Position numbers and translations under genes: made by a program. A stretch of DNA of 64,000 bases from Chamaea fasciata (Eukaryota; Chordata; Aves; Passeriformes; Sylviidae). This document shows positions 14,901 through 27,329 of the stretch, in pieces. The notes below the pieces were generated by a model that saw nothing but the letters and a program-made list of their open reading frames with translations, was not told the origin of the DNA and ran no database searches. Location of the stretch: positions 6,992,501-7,056,500 of the forward strand of contig JARCOQ010000016.1 in the NCBI GenBank assembly GCA_029207755.1. Direction: 5' to 3'. Each line of letters starts with the position of its first letter. The first letter of the stretch is position 1.

Positions 14901-17900
14901 TTTTTCTAGGAACAAATTTATGGATATTACTTAAAAATATACCTTAAAGTAACTAAACCCAGAATAATTCAAAATGCTTTGTAACAGCAAAATTCTACAT
15001 CTGAGATATTTCAAGCAGCAATTTAGGATGTATTGTTCTTTCTTTGTTCAGAGGCTTTGTAATCACTATTTTACAGCATTTTAGGATGCTTTTAAATGAG
15101 TTTTTTGCCTAAATAATGAACGCTAAGTGACTGGAAGCCCCTGGGACTTGTTAAAGACCAAGCAATAACAGCAAGCAAGGCACAATGTCTCCAACCAGCA
15201 CACCAAGCTCTGCTCCAGGTGACATCCACTGAAACTAGAAGTGTCTGCTTAAATTAAATCCTGCAGAGATATTCATCTGCTGCAAGTTAAGCATGTGTAT
15301 ATTACTGCTGTAATATATAGGATTTGTCCCTTGCCTGGAGTACATGTACTAAGTCCTTGCAGTATTAAGGCTTTATTTTGGATTTATATCATTATGACAA
15401 AGGGCAGAATTAGTCTCAGTATTATTCAGCACAGATGTATATAGTGAAAGGAGAAAGGCCACAGCTATAAAAGCTTTGCTTGATCTCCTACAACTCCCTG
15501 AGACTTCAAACACCCATAGCAGGATTCAGACTCCATCCAGGTATGCAATTGATTAAAGCTACTAATTTTGTAAAAAATTAATTACAACTGAATGAAAGAA
15601 CTCTCTGAACATATGGTTTTGAGATTTGCCAACATCCAAGGCCAATTTATTTCTATGTAAGATATCTGAGACAGTGTGTAAATCTCTTTTTGAGAGGCTG
15701 GAGTCAAGAGCTGAGAAAGAAAATACAAGATGTGACATTGTACAATGAATGCCACAAAGCAAAGTTTCTCTTGTCATGTTAAAGAAGTATGGAGACTACA
15801 AATTCATTTTTTCTTTTCTTTTTTTTTCCATGCATTTTACAAATAAATGCAATTGGAAACTTTTTTTAAGGATTTAATTGCAAGTATCCTTCCTTGCTGG
15901 CTTTGTTCTTGTCACCAAAGGAACTAACACATTTTATTCTTGACAAGTCTGTCAGAATTTGGAACATTTTCTGGTGTTTTTGTTTTCTTTCTTGTGCATT
16001 AGAGAAATTCTTTGGCTGCTACCATGATCAACAAACATCGCTGGATTCAGGTGAAACCAAGAACAACCAACCACTGTGCAACAGCAACTTCATTCCCTGT
16101 GCTCTCCCTGAAACTACTGAAGAGATTTCCATGGATAAGGTCAGAATTTTACTCCAGCTCATGAAGCAGCTGTTTCTCTAAGGTTTGATGAAGTCAAGTT
16201 GGTTTACATTGCAAACTCCCAATAATTTCTAAAGCTTGTTTAATAATTTCTAAAGTATTGTTTTTTGGGGTTTTTTTAGAATACTAACACAACTATTATT
16301 TCTGTTGGAATTATTGTACATTAAGGAAAATACAATCGGGGATAGCAAAAAAGCCTATTTACAGATTATCTTCTAAATAAGCAACATCTACAGAGAGAGA
16401 GGCCATTGCATGTCCAGGTAAAGTATGTGAAGACCAGTTACCAACTGGAATGGTGTGAGTGCATCAGGAAACCTAAGCTGCTGAACACTGGCAGCAAATA
16501 AAACTAGTTGAACTCACAGGTGATTATTTCATTTCAGATGTTAAAAATCTCTTAAATTCCAAACTCCAGCACACTAGAGTTCACATTACTCAAGAATTAT
16601 GACATCCACAAAGGGATTTATCATTCTTCAGTTTATGTTCTCTAATTTCACACTTTCGGTTGTTTAAGATGAGCTTTTTCAAGTGTCACCATAGAGATGC
16701 AAATTCACTGTTGACAACCTCTACTCCTATTTGTAGTCTGAAATTATTTAGCATCACTTTTCAACTGTGGACTTTTTTTTACGTCCCAAAGCATGCTTTT
16801 CCTGACAGATGAAAGATTTCTCAGAATGTCATCCTTCAGGAAGGATCCTAAAAATTCCTTCAGGAAGGCCTAAAAATAGATCTGACCAAGTTCCCCCCAG
16901 CACACGCTTCTTCCACACACCTTTCAACCTGATGATTATTTTTTGAAGTTTGTTTCAGTTTATCATTCCAATTTAAAGGACTGAACATCAGATAACCCAC
17001 TTGTTATTAAAACCATAACCAGGCAAGACATTATGGCCAAACGAAGAACATTAAATGAAACAATGGGAGGTTATCTATCAAGGCTGTGATGTCACCCACG
17101 GCACCAGCATTCCTGTTCAATATCTGTTTTCCATAAAAAACAGATCAATCAGCACTGACTGTTAATTTTGCTTCTACTGTTTCCATCTTAAGCAGTCTGT
17201 TAAGTGCATGAGAACTGATCTTCAATAAATATGTCTGGGATTACTTGTGGCGTCATTAACTTTAAAATATTTACACAACATTGGGTTTTCTTTCCAGTCT
17301 TCTGGAAATTTTATTGCTAAAGAGACACTGACAGTTCACAGACCTTGTTTGGCAGTTGTTTTAAGAATCCATGGTATATCCAGGCATTATGTAATAAAAA
17401 AAAAATTGTATTATTTAAGCATTATAAATTTGAAGGTATTTTGCATTCATCTTGGTGACTATTTTAAAGTATTAATTTTCACTAGCAAAGAAATATATTG
17501 CTATTTCTCTACAAAATGCACCACCTCCCATCACTTCCTTTAGCCATCTTTATTTTTATTTAGGCTTTTAAGGTTCTCAATTTCATAACTGAGTTCAGTT
17601 GTGTGTGAATGAATCCAAGTCACAACTCAATATTGCAGTTACTTAGTTTTCATCCTTGTGAGGGGGCTTGAAAGGCTCCTCTATAAGTCTGTCAGAAAAA
17701 GCAATGATAAACATTCTCAGCAAAACAAAGTAGCTCTTATTCTCATCCTACACGATCTGGAATCCACTACAGTTCTAGGGGGGAAAAAATGATAACAACA
17801 CATGACTTCCTTTGGGTTTTTTCACATTACCAGTAAAAACTAAAAGTAGTGGCACCAAAACATATAGGGCTGCAGCAGTTTGACAAACATGGTGGATCAG

Positions 17901-20900
17901 AATTAAGTTCCATCTCTAGGGACATCCAGGCTGAGCTGAGCTGAGCTTTACTTCACTGTTAAGACAACAGGAGTCCTGCCCTGATCTCTGAGTGCTTTAC
18001 AGAGCAAGTCACCTCACTCTGCAGTTTGTACCTTTTCCTTTTGCACCTATGAGACCCCTGGGGAGCTGCTCCCAAAGGAAGGTCATATTAGAGTCATCTT
18101 GGAATACTTAAAACCTGAAGATATGCATACAAAATAAGGAATGAGATCAGATTAAAATACTAATTAGAGATTTATCGATATATTTTTACAGTATATTCAT
18201 AAAAAGAGCAAAGAGGCTGCAAGCATTTTTGTATTGCAAATGCCACGCAGTTTGAAGTTCATAGTTTTCCCTATTTTGTTAAACTCATTACTAAAACAAA
18301 AATCTCCAATCTCTTGCTGTACTAAAACTCTGTATTAGTAGGATCATATGTATACATAAGACAGTTTCAAGAGTCAGATCATATTGTAGCTCACTAACAA
18401 TTATTTTAAAAGTGTATTTATATTCATCCCATACAAGTAGAGTGGATTTTTTTTTTTTCCATTCCTGTGAATTATTTACATCAGAAGTGTTGATTCACGA
18501 AGCTGGGGTTTCATCAAACTTGACCTATGTGAAATGCATGCACCTGATGGAGTTCTCTGAACTATTGATTCTGCTGCATCCATCTGTCTCACACTCACTG
18601 TGTTCCGAGTACTCTCTGAAGAATAATGCTGGCATCTGTTTTAGGTATAAGCTTTCTAAATTACTGCATAGATGCATTACAGAGTAGTTAAGAAAAATCA
18701 ATCGTTTCTATGTAAATAACCACAAAGCTTTCCTGCTTCCTTTAAAACATAAATTTCTTCAATAAAGACTGTTTTATTTTATTTTTACTCTAATATTTCT
18801 CCTTTACATCAGCTATGCTGTCAAAAATATCCTGATATTCTGCTGCCTTTTAAATTTATCACGAGTGTGAACTCCTTTATTGTGAGTGTTTTCTTCCAAG
18901 GAATATGCATTTCATATTGTCTGAATTACTGAAAAGTAATAGTGAAAAGTGAGATTTGGATTCAAGACCTTAGCACACATTTAAATACATTTTCATCACT
19001 TTCCTAAAAATGGAGCAAGGGTGTCACCCAAGTGGATCACTTAGAAAATATTTCAGATTAGCCTTTTAAAATAACATTTAATTGCTATGGAAATTAAGAT
19101 AAAATGTCTGTAATTAGTATGCAGTCTTCCCTTCTGAGCACAGAGCAGCAATAATAACCTTGAGCTAAAGCTGTAAGAATGGTGAAATGTACTGTCCGTG
19201 CCCAAGCCTGGATTTCTATAAAATTAATTTCTGTTAGCAGAATCATGATAAGAGACCTGTGGAAAGGAAAGCTCTTCAGTGCTAATCTGAACTCTTGTCC
19301 TATCTTGAACAGATTCAAAGATATATTATAATTGCTTTTGATCATCTTAAAAAAAAATGAAAAGGAGAAAAAAGAAAAAAGAAACTCAGAAGAAAAGGAA
19401 GAGTCACAGAACTGAGAAGAAGCAGTCTAGAAAAAGCTGTGAAGCACTGAGTAGGTGCCAGTACAGTCAGTTAAGTGAAGGGCTGAGCTGATGAACACAA
19501 GGATGCAGCCAAGGAGAACAGTGGTGACACATAAATTATTTTGGCTGCTAAATATAAGAACCTGCTGGTCAGAATCTCTGCACAGATATCTGGTGAAAAA
19601 TATTTTGGAACAACAATAATTTTATGCCAAAATAGCAGTACTTGTAAAAACCATCTGGCACAGTGGCTCACTCACATTAACCCTCTTACTTTATCTCCCT
19701 GAACCAACAGTCTGGTCCATTTTTTATTTTTGTAAACCAGAGTTACAGGATCTAAAACTGACGTCTCAACTTCAGTTATCAATAAATCTGGAAAATTCTT
19801 GGCTACACAAGTGTTCAGGCGCAAAAGATTAATGAAGCCAAAATGTCCTTAAAAGACAAGCCATGGTCTCATTATGGCAAAAAAGTATCTGCTGAAAACT
19901 CCATAGTGGCAGATTCCTCTGGATTTGAATCCTAATTTAAAATACTACTCCTCAATATATATTCATGTCCTATGGAGGAAAAAAATAATATAAAGCTAAG
20001 GTGACCAATCACTGCAAATAGCTTCTATTTATCCTTTAAAGCTCACTTTGCCATTTCATGACCTGGTTATTTTTATATGATGGACAAAATGTCCATGGCA
20101 GCAGCAACATGGCTGAGATGTTCAGTTTTCTCCCCTTTAGTGAGTGGGACTGCTCAAGCCCTTGTGGTAATTGTTTTCATCCTTGTTATCTGTTTATCAC
20201 ACCGGCATTTTGCTTTTAAGGCTTTTCCATTTGAATCATGCCAATCAAATCAGAAAAATGCAGGGTTGTAATAATGAACTAACTCATCACATAGCACTTG
20301 GTATTTCTCAATTACAGGATCTCAAGAATATGCTACTTTTTTGGAATATGATCTCCATGTATACATTTAACACTGTTCTTCACTGTAATGATGGAATCCC
20401 ATCACAAAGTGTTCAACAGTTGTCTGTGCTTGTTTATACAATTTGTTTATACTCCATCTGAAAATAACCCATATCCTTAATAACCCAGTGCAGTTTTCTG
20501 CACTGTTCAGGGACTGCAAGGAAGTCACTTAGGTCTTCATAATACCTTTGTGAATAAGGATATGGAAGACAATAACCAGTTCACTAATGACTAAACTAGC
20601 ACCCTCTCTGGAAGAAACCACAGGTATATTACTGCATCTTTGGGAAATACAGAAAATTTTAATCAATAGAAATCACAATGGATCTTGCATGAGTTACAAG
20701 AAGTTCAGTTCACGATTTTGTGGGGGTTTTGTTGTTGTTGTAGTTGGGTTTTTCATATAATAGTTACTGAAAAATGGAAAACACCATGAAATCTAATCTC
20801 ATTTCAAAGTATTTAACATTTTATGTCCTACCTGAAACGTGTCCTGCAGAAGCGGTCCTTTTTACTGTTGTGAACGGGTTTTGGTTTAGTGCCAGGAAAA

Positions 20901-23900
20901 AGAAAAAGGATGGGGGGAGGAAAAAGAAGGAAACCAACACTGCATTTCCTACAGTCTGATGTATTCTCTGGAAGTCTTCTGCCTAGTGTGATCAAGTGTA
21001 AGCTGATGCATTAATGCATTTCTCTGGTAATATTCAGCTGCTATTCAGTAGATTTCTTTTGTACTTATGGTTTCAGATTGTGCTTCATTTATTTTTTCCT
21101 GATCAACCAGAAAGTTGAGGAAGTCCCCAAGATGGCACTCCTAAGTACAAAGGTTAAGTTCAACGGAAACATTTAGTCTTTGTCCAAAGCCTGCCCCAGT
21201 ATTTATGGGCAATTTCAGACAGTTCTCAAAGTGCTCAGGTCACTCGTGCCTGGGGCATCATCAGAGTCATGAAAAGGTGATCCCGGCAACCCATGGCTGG
21301 GTAGCCAGACCCGCTGGTATTTGAAGGCACAGACTTCTTAAGAGAAGATCTCTGTCTCCATTCTAGCCCAACTTGTCTGGAGTAGAATCATCAGAGCCCC
21401 TGTAGACTTCCTCTGGGAGGCTCTGAGAATGTTTTCAAACGTCGACATTTCAAAAACGCAGAACGTGTTGTCTTGATCCTTTATGTTACTTCGCTAACGC
21501 TCTACTCCATAAAACACAGCAGGGCAACATGGCTGGGTCATTGTGAATTTCTTCTGATGGCTAAATGGGAAAGCCTATCGTTACCTTGGGATAATACAGG
21601 AGATGGGATAATTCAGAAATCGCGTTAGCCCCTTGTCCTAACAGCACAGACATTGCTTCCATCAGCTTAACTGCATTTGAGCATAAATATAGCCGTGCTA
21701 CAGCTCTAGCAGGATCCTTCTCAGGCTCATAAAAGCCATGAAACATTTCAATATATTCATTCTGCCCTCAACTTCTACAGCTGTGCCTTAGAACTGCACC
21801 TCGCCTGCTCCCACACTCCTCAGCACAATCATATTAAGCAGCAAGCGAAGGAATTTAACTCTGAATTTGCTTGCACTTCTGAATTTAAAATCAGACCAAA
21901 GAGGTACATAAATCTAATTCTAATTTCTTTTATGTAAATTCAAACCACATGGAGAAAACAAAAATTTGTCATTCTGTTTGTTTGGGGGCTTTATAAACTG
22001 ACACCATATTAAGTTATTTAAGCCCAGTAAAATTTACTAGGAGTTATTCTTGTTCTTGCAACAGCGTTTGCTGCAGGAGACACTTCCAGAAGTGTGGTGA
22101 AGTCATTGCCTAATGTCTCCCCTGAGACTTCCAGCATATAATGGGATACTTTTTCCTTCTCTTCAATGTTTTTTATTGACGTAGAAGCATATTTATTTGA
22201 TAAAAGCAGAGCAGCTGGCTAGTGTCTTTTGGGAATATACCCTTGCTGGGGAAGATTTTAGCCCCCTCCCAAAAGTTCATTGAATCCAGGTTGATTTAAT
22301 ATGCTGAAAAACATTCCCATTTGAAAGAAAGTTACTTTCTACTTGCAAAGTCATTGTTTTCTAAAGCACTGTCCCTCTTGGGAGAAAAGGAAAGGCAATA
22401 TTAAAACCCTCTGGGACTATCATGTGGTAGTCAATAAAATTGCTTGTTGTGAGTTTTGCACTTTAAGCCTTTGAGTGAAGGAAAATGGAAGTGTAGGAAC
22501 AATCCATGGAACTGTTTTCAGGGTACCAACAAGATCTATACTTCCTATCCTAGGAATTAATTGTAATTGTTCTACATTACTTATGATGAAGACCTTACTA
22601 GAATAACAACTTTTATTTTGCCTGTTATAGTGTTCATACTGCTCTCTGTTAAATTTTCGAAGGTTTTGGTAAAGACTTTACCAGTCAAATTTTCCAGGTG
22701 GAGTAAGTCACCATCAAAGAAAGTGTGATGGTGAAAACCACCACATTAAAAAAATCACTGATTCATTTTGGTGAGTTTTTTTTTTTTAGTAGAAGAGAAT
22801 ACAGTATAATTATTATAGGACTAAAATAGCCAAACAAACCATAGCAATTACCTGGCCAAAAACCATCATGTTTGGCATAACCTAGACCCCAGCTGTGTAC
22901 CACTGCAATGACTGCAAGAACCAAAGACTGCATGAGGAGATACAGCAGATCCCAACAACCTGCTGCAGTGATCAAAAACAAAGAAAAAAAATCCAGCAAA
23001 CCCCACAAACAAACAAATAAAACTTTAAAAAGCATATAAAATTATTTGCATATGAGAACGCTCCATCTGTAGGAGTTTAGCTAACTTCAAATGCTAAAGA
23101 GTCAATAAACTGTACCTCAGAAGTTATAAAGTATTGTAAAGAAACAGTGGTGAGATTTTCCTGTGGAAGTAGTTCTGTGATTCCACTTTCTTGGCTAGAA
23201 GGCTGCCTTTCCTGAAATGGCCTGTCTTGAGTAGTGGAGCCTTTTCTTCCTTTCTCTTTTGTCTCATTATCTCACCGCATTTACACCTCATTTCAAAACA
23301 CAACAATCATTGATAAAAAGACTTTTAACTTTTTTTTTTTATCCAGCTTTAAAAAAACTAACTACATCGCTTCTTTTGTTTCTGTGTTTACTTTTAAAAT
23401 TCCCGAAAACTCATCCAGGCCTTTTTTTATGTCTTTATGACCTCAGATTTGTTGTTTCTCCTTTTTCAGGTGGGAGAGCTCCTAACAGTATTCCTGCTAT
23501 ATGTTTCATTGCTACATGTATGAAAGATGGAGAAGTGGTAAAAAGTTTTCACTAATTTAGATAACAAGATATCAGATTTTTTTTTTTCAGGTATGAACAC
23601 TATTATGTTTACTGTAACCAAGGTAAATAGAAAAAAAAACCCCAAGCATGAATATTGTCCTCTCAGACGTGGTCATTCTTAAAAATGAGGAAATAACAAA
23701 CTGCAAACATTTCACCCAAAATGTCGAGTATAAAAGACACAATGTTATTTAAATAAGAAAGCAAGGCCTGAGTGATGAAAATAGGTTACTTTCCTATGTT
23801 TATGTTTGTAGGTTACTTTTCAACGCTTATGTTTACACGCTGAACAGATTTAAAGGGCTACAAGAAAAACATGTTGATTTCAAAGGGAAACAAACTTCCA

Positions 23901-24900
23901 CTGAAATTGACCGACGTTACAGAAATGAGCATTTCTCCCTTGTAGCGCCTTGGTTTCACCAGTGTGACAATGACTCTTTCAGCAGACTTTTCATAATACT
24001 ATCATAACCACTGCAAATTGCTTCCCTTAGAACTTATGACGAAGCACCGAGGAATTTCTTAGATATCAAACTGAATTTGAAATCTTAAACTGTCATTTCC
24101 GTGAGCAGCTCTACACTCCTTTGTTAACAGTGCTCAAAAAAGGACCAAATCAAAACTGCCCAACACACAATTAAATATATTTTCCACTTCCAGTTAAGGC
24201 AATTCAGTCCCACCCAAAATTACTGGTTAAATAAAAAGGCCTTTTTTCACGCTGCAGTAAAATAACTACTATTAATGGTGCAAGGGGAGTTACAAACAGA
24301 TTGTTACTTCCTTGAGGTCAGTTCTGAACACAATCTGGGTTCAGTTTGCATTGTTCTCAAAACGGACGTATTGCAGGGAAAATCATAAGCACTGAGTCCT
24401 GATATGTGTAGATAATTATTAATGTGGTCTATGCACAAAAAAAGGAAAGTGTGACGTGAGAGGCACAACAGAATCGTTATTTATACTCTGTTAACCACAA
24501 GGAAGAGGTGGCTGGTGAATACAGCTCATATCTCGTACCAGGAAAAGGTGCTACAATGAGGATTTGAGTACAGCAACTTCTTGAACACAGGAACAAGCTG
24601 GCACAGAGGGACAAAGGGTGGGCAGACAAGAGATGTCATAAGATTTAATAACCTCTTGGGTACTAGAAGAAGCAGGGACTGGCGTAGGAGGGAATCTGGC
24701 AGACAGATGTACCTGGGAGATACAAAGGGAGGGTCAGGGGGAAAAGCTGTCCTGCACCTCTGGATGCTGATGGATGGAACGGCTTGGACAGGGAGGCAGC
24801 TGAGGGGCAGGTGTTGGGCACAGGAGACACTGCCAGGGAACCAGGGGAAGTGTTCCCCTGTGCTGGGGTGCAAAGTGTGTAGCTGCCTTACCTTTCTTGT
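11914..24900. other. AT-rich noncoding DNA upstream of the promoter, no gene seen
   Basis: There are many 60-98-codon frames on both strands, none with a recognisable domain or plausible flanking splice sites that I could defend. Local composition features are a purine-rich stretch at about 19,348-19,430 and another at about 20,890-20,935. The segment about 24,560-24,880 is GC-richer and open on both strands, forming the shoulder of the CpG island. I see no recognisable transposon here. Ancient conserved regulatory elements could be present but cannot be recognised from one sequence. Confidence 0.5.
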
Positions 24901-25419
24901 ATGCTGTCAAATAACAAAGGCTTGAGAAAAAGGTGCTCTCTTGGGTAACACACCTCTGTCAGACACGCATCACACCGTCTGTTAATAACAGGGGACAATA
25001 ACCTTGTATTTGATGTGATAATGCACAGTGTTTGCTGCACGGCTCCATCACCACACACACCACCTGTCAAAAAGGTAGAAGGAGCGGGAGCCAACCTCCA
25101 ACTTTGGCTCTGCCAACCTGCAGCCCTCGCTCCCCTCCACGGGGCGCTCAGGAACGCGGCAGCACCGCAGAGCCCAGCGCGCACGGACGGGGTTAACTCG
25201 CACCTCGGGGCTCCCTTGGCTGTGTCACCGCATTCCCGCTCCCGGCCCTCCGGCGTACGGGAAGCGCGGCCGCCGCGGGGCGCGCCCGGGACGAGGCGGC
25301 GGCGGCGGCCCGGCCTGTCCGGGCGGGCCCGGCGTGTCCCCGCCCGCGGCCCCGCCGCGCGGGCATAGGGGGCGCTGCTAGCGCGGGGACGCGGCGGCGG
25401 AGCGCCCTGCCGGAACGGC

Positions 25420-25455
25420 GGGGACGGGGATGGAGACGGAGATGGAGACGGGGAC
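25420..25455. repeat. Short GA/GG-rich tandem repeat
   Basis: About 2.5 copies of a 12-base GATGGAGACGGA-like unit lie within the CpG island. It is local slippage-type sequence in the promoter. Confidence 0.7.
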
Positions 25456-25598
25456 AAACGACGGGGGGCGCGGGCCGCCGTCCCCTCAGGCCGGCGCTCG
25501 CGGTGGAGCGCGGAGGGGGCACGGGGGGGCCGCGAGACACGGCGCCGCTCCCGCCCCCGCGCGCGCGCGCCTCCCGCCCCGCTCGCCCGCCCGCCCGC

Positions 25599-25603
25599 CC
25601 AAT
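25599..25603 (+). promoter_or_regulatory. CCAAT box
   Basis: CCAAT directly follows a GCCC-rich run, the classic NF-Y context in CpG-island promoters. No binding evidence is available; the assignment is from motif and location only. Confidence 0.4.
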
Positions 25604-25743
25604 GAGCGCCCCGGCCCGAGGGAGCGCAGGTCCCGCCGCGCCGCCGGCCTGAGGGGAGGGGGATGGCGGTGTTGGTGTGCCCCCCTCCCGCGGCTGCGGA
25701 ACCTGCACTGAAATACCCCCCCTCCAGCCCAGTCCCGACAGTG

Positions 25744-25795
25744 GCACACACGTACAGATACACACACGCGTAGAGGTAAACACACGCGCGCACAC
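25744..25795. repeat. Interrupted (CA)n/(CG)n microsatellite
   Basis: Alternating purine-pyrimidine sequence mixes CACACA and CGCGCG blocks within the CpG island. Such alternation can adopt Z-DNA. The repeat is imperfect and probably length-variable. Confidence 0.75.
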
Positions 25796-25900
25796 ATCCC
25801 CTTAGCCCCGCGCAGGATGCGCCCCCCCACTCCCGCCCTTCCCAGCCCAGACACGGCCCCGCTGGTGAGGTGTAGGTCAGGGGAAGGTGGGCTGAGGCGC

Positions 25901-25910
25901 TGTGGGCGGG
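25901..25910 (+). promoter_or_regulatory. GC box (Sp1-type)
   Basis: TGTGGGCGGG matches the Sp1/KLF consensus. A second copy, GGGGCGGGG, lies at 25,989-25,997. Their clustering supports the core promoter lying near 25.8-26.1 kb. Confidence 0.5.
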
Positions 25911-25933
25911 AGAGCCGTGCGGGGAGCCGGGAG

Positions 25934-26320
25934 GTGAGCCAGCAGCGCCGCTGCCGGTTCGGAGGGAGCCGAGGGGCAGCCGGGACGCGGGGCGGGGACG
26001 CCGAGGTGGGCGCGGGGGGATGGCGGGGGCGCGGGCAGGGTCGCGCTGCGCCGCCGCCTGCGGCGATGAGAAAAGTTGAGGCGGCTTTCGGGGGCGGGAG
26101 CGAGCTGGCGGGGCTCCTGTTTGATCAACTTCGCGTTTAGGTGCTTTGTTTTAAACTCCCCTTTATCCTGGGTGCACTTCTTTTATAACTACTCCTATTC
26201 TTTCCTTTCTTTTAACAAGGGGGGGAGGGAATCTCCCACGAAAGTTTTCCCTTTACGGAAGGCGGGACTGAAACAATACCCGATGCATTGTTCAAATGTA
26301 AAACCTCCAGCCCTTGCTTT

Positions 26321-26368
<48 letters not shown>

Positions 26369-26431
26369 CGGTTGGGTTTTATTGCCGCCGCTGCCGCTGT
26401 TGTGATCGCGCTTTCCCCCTTGTGTTTACAG
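25934..26431 (+). other. Possible 5'UTR intron
   Basis: A good donor (GAG|GTGAGC, GT at 25,934-25,935) is followed 498 bases later by a strong acceptor (pyrimidine tract CTTTCCCCCTTGTGTTTACAG, AG at 26,430-26,431). A 46-T run lies just upstream of the acceptor. If used, it joins a GC-rich noncoding exon to the leader exon that begins at 26,432. This is inferred from splice consensus only; other donors in the island could also be used, or the leader could be unspliced. Confidence 0.4.
26323..26368. repeat. Poly-T tract (46 T)
   Basis: An unbroken run of 46 T is embedded in the CpG island between GC-rich flanks, about 60 bases before a consensus splice acceptor. It is unusual in such a promoter. 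It may act as an extended pyrimidine tract or be the inverted poly-A of a retroposed insertion; no element body is recognisable beside it. Confidence 0.9.
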
Positions 26432-26913
26432 CGCCTGTGAGGGAGAGACGCTCGGAGGAAGGACCGGGATCCCTGGGCTGCATCAGCGCGGAGAGCAGGA
26501 ACCCGGCTCAGCAGAGCTGGGAGGATTTCACCTTGTTGCTGTTTGTTTCGGGAGATTTTCGCTCCCCCCCACCCCAGACACTGTCCTGCTGAGGGTTTGC
26601 TTCCTTGCTGCGTCCACAACCGGCCAGAGAAAAAGAGCTTTCCCTGTTAGAGGTGATTTTTGTCGTGGTCTCCCTGCAAGGAAGGGATCGGCACCAGCCT
26701 TCGAGGAGGGAGACAGGATCAACTGAGGTTTTCCCTACCTCCGGCTGAACGTGAGGAGTTCAAGTGACACCGGCACTGGCCTGTGGCTGACTGACTGCAC
26801 AGCGAGCTGGAATCACAGCCAGAGCTGCTCGATTTACCTGCTCGAGGACCCTTCAAACCCTTCTATTGACGGTAGAGATTTGTATTCCAAGGAAAATCGG
26901 ATTAATATAAACT

Positions 26914-26979
26914 ATGCAGAGCTTTGCGGGGATATCGGGAGACTACTCTGTCTGCATGGCTAATCTTGAAATTGTCTGA
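26914..26979 (+). other. Upstream ORF, 21 codons
   Basis: ATG with A at -3 opens a 21-codon frame ending in TGA. It lies in the putative leader exon (26,432-27,803), ahead of the main reading frame and in a different context from the signal peptide. It would be met early by a scanning ribosome if transcription starts in the CpG island. A product is not implied. Confidence 0.4.
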
Positions 26980-27098
26980 AATAAATCCTTAGCGCAAGGA
27001 ATAACGAGATACTTTCAATTAGTTTTTTTTTCCTTGGCGCTTTTTTTTTTTTTTTTTCCATCTACGAGAATTTAACACTTCCATCGGGGGGGTTTTGC

Positions 27099-27182
27099 AT
27101 GAGAATGGGACGCATGCTGGAGAGCTCACAACGCTCCACAGAAATGAAGGGGGTAACAGTTTCCATCACTGTTGCAGTATAA
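27099..27182 (+). other. Upstream ORF, 27 codons
   Basis: ATG with an ATG-rich start (three in-frame Met within the first six codons) runs 27 codons to a TAA that overlaps the TATA box at 27,178. It is present only in long leaders started in the CpG island, and absent from transcripts started downstream of the TATA box. Confidence 0.4.
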
Positions 27183-27186
27183 AAGG
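27178..27186 (+). promoter_or_regulatory. TATA box of a possible internal promoter
   Basis: TATAAAAGG is an excellent TATA-box match on the coding strand. It predicts initiation about 30 bases downstream, near 27,208, which would give a short leader to the signal peptide exon. It lies on the downstream shoulder of the CpG island, so the gene may have both a dispersed CpG promoter and a focused TATA promoter. Chance occurrence is possible. Confidence 0.45.
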
Positions 27187-27219
27187 TTCTCTTTGGATTG
27201 TCTGCTGGTGGCTGCTAAG

Positions 27220-27285
27220 ATGGATCAGTTTCTCCCTGTTCCTGTTTGCGATGTGCTGAAGGATCCGGATTTACTGAAATACTGA
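27220..27285 (+). other. Upstream ORF, 21 codons, strong Kozak
   Basis: AAGATGG has A at -3 and G at +4, the best start context in the leader. It opens a 21-codon frame that begins MDQFLPVPV and ends in TGA. It lies just downstream of the TATA-predicted start near 27,208, so both long and short leaders would carry it. It should lower translation of the main frame unless reinitiation occurs. Confidence 0.45.
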
Positions 27286-27323
27286 CGCCCGTGAACTTAC
27301 TCCCTCTGTGCTGAAGGCATCGG

Positions 27324-27329
27324 ATGTGA
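27324..27329 (+). other. Start-stop element (ATG-TGA)
   Basis: An ATG directly followed by TGA lies 15 bases before the first in-frame ATG of the main reading frame (27,344). Such minimal uORFs are known to stall initiating/terminating ribosomes. Here it is a sequence observation only. Confidence 0.35.

Larger units (their letters stand above)
25080..26790. promoter_or_regulatory. CpG-island promoter region
   Basis: The base composition switches abruptly from AT-rich to extremely GC- and CpG-rich, densest at about 25,130-26,130. It contains (GGC)n near 25,295-25,310, GCGCGCGC near 25,557-25,570, repeated CCCGCC near 25,577-25,600 and several GC boxes. Islands of this type mark the 5' ends of vertebrate genes. 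The signal peptide exon about 1.6 kb downstream on the plus strand says which gene it serves. Open frames covering it on both strands (one reaching about 300 codons on the minus strand, 24,888-25,793) consist of Arg/Pro/Ala low-complexity sequence and are composition artefacts. Divergent transcription to the left is possible but not shown. Confidence 0.88.

Noticed and set aside
24888..25793. 301-codon minus-strand frame over the CpG island
   Set aside because: Arg/Pro/Ala-rich low-complexity translation with equally open frames on the other strand, caused by extreme GC content; no recognisable domain.
26212..26619. Frames running through the 46-T run (poly-Phe or poly-Lys)
   Set aside because: The homopolymer keeps frames open artificially; no biological coding signal.
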